This document shows, in pieces, positions 6,181 to 6,264 of a stretch of 6,264 nt of DNA. Below the pieces are notes generated by a model, which saw nothing but the letters and a program-made list of their open reading frames with translations, was not told the origin of the DNA and did not search any database. The DNA lies in the NCBI GenBank assembly GCA_012729875.1, contig JAAYCC010000079.1, positions 1 through 6,264 of the forward strand, read 5' to 3'. The stretch comes from Clostridiales bacterium. Lineage in GTDB: Bacteria > Bacillota > Clostridia > Oscillospirales > Oscillospiraceae. Numbering within the stretch: position 1 is the stretch's first letter; each line of letters starts with the position of its first letter. The translations under genes were made by a program, and so were the position numbers.

Positions 6181-6264
6181 TTATATTACCGCGGCAATTT
6201 TGTTTATACCGTTTACATACGCCAGAATCGACGCCTCAATGACGTCGGTGGACAGACCGCGGCC
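6181..6264 (-). CDS. leuA: 2-isopropylmalate synthase, C-terminal end only (cut by window edge)
   Basis: The last 27 codons and TAA (6183-6181) are visible, encoding GRGLSTDVIEASILAYVNGI plus NKIAAVI. This matches the end of the LeuA C-terminal regulatory (leucine-binding) domain, where a G-x-STDVIEAS-x(2)-AY-x-N-x-IN pattern is typical. LeuA condenses acetyl-CoA with 2-ketoisovalerate, the committed step of leucine synthesis, and is usually feedback-inhibited by leucine through this domain. It lies 70 bases upstream of leuC on the same strand, as expected for a leuA-C-D-B operon. A citramalate synthase or homocitrate synthase with the same domain cannot be excluded from so short a piece, but the leuCDB context makes LeuA the best call. 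Confidence 0.85.
   Translation of the reverse strand, partial: GRGLSTDVIEASILAYVNGINKIAAVI

Overview
The window looks like the chromosome of a moderately high-GC member of the Clostridia (Oscillospiraceae-like, by inference). The main reason is a SCIFF peptide gene paired with its radical SAM maturase, a near-signature of Clostridia. Clostridial-style LeuC and LeuD sequences and strong AGGAGG-type ribosome binding sites agree with this. No RNA genes, insertion sequences, CRISPR arrays, attachment sites or origins are visible. No stretch over 300 bases lacks a gene.

Layout. Positions 1-1104 (+) hold the C-terminal three quarters of a PLP-dependent Orn/Lys/Arg decarboxylase family protein. Nine bases later comes an excellent sigma-A promoter (1113-1141), a short leader with a GNRA-capped hairpin, and scfA (1198-1341), a 47-residue cysteine-rich RiPP precursor. 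A rho-independent hairpin (1361-1396) separates scfA from scfB (1413-2786), the radical SAM/SPASM maturase expected to install thioether cross-links in ScfA. A symmetrical bidirectional terminator (2874-2904) ends this block and also ends the leftward transcription unit that fills the rest of the window.

The leftward unit, read from the right edge, is leuA (last 27 codons), leuC, leuD, leuB, then a small antibiotic-biosynthesis-monooxygenase (ABM) domain protein. leuA, leuC, leuD and leuB cover the leucine branch from 2-ketoisovalerate to 2-ketoisocaproate. leuC/leuD share an ATGA start-stop overlap and leuD/leuB overlap by 22 bp, which suggests translational coupling. The leu operon promoter and any leader lie outside the window.

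The most interesting part is scfAB. The precursor has the canonical SCIFF core, but residue 37, the thioether acceptor Thr mapped in characterised SCIFF peptides, is Gly here, and a seventh cysteine sits at position 46. The hairpin between precursor and maturase has a loop complementary to the bases just upstream of it, which could allow an alternative fold. SCIFF/maturase pairs are a known family, so the novelty is in these details.
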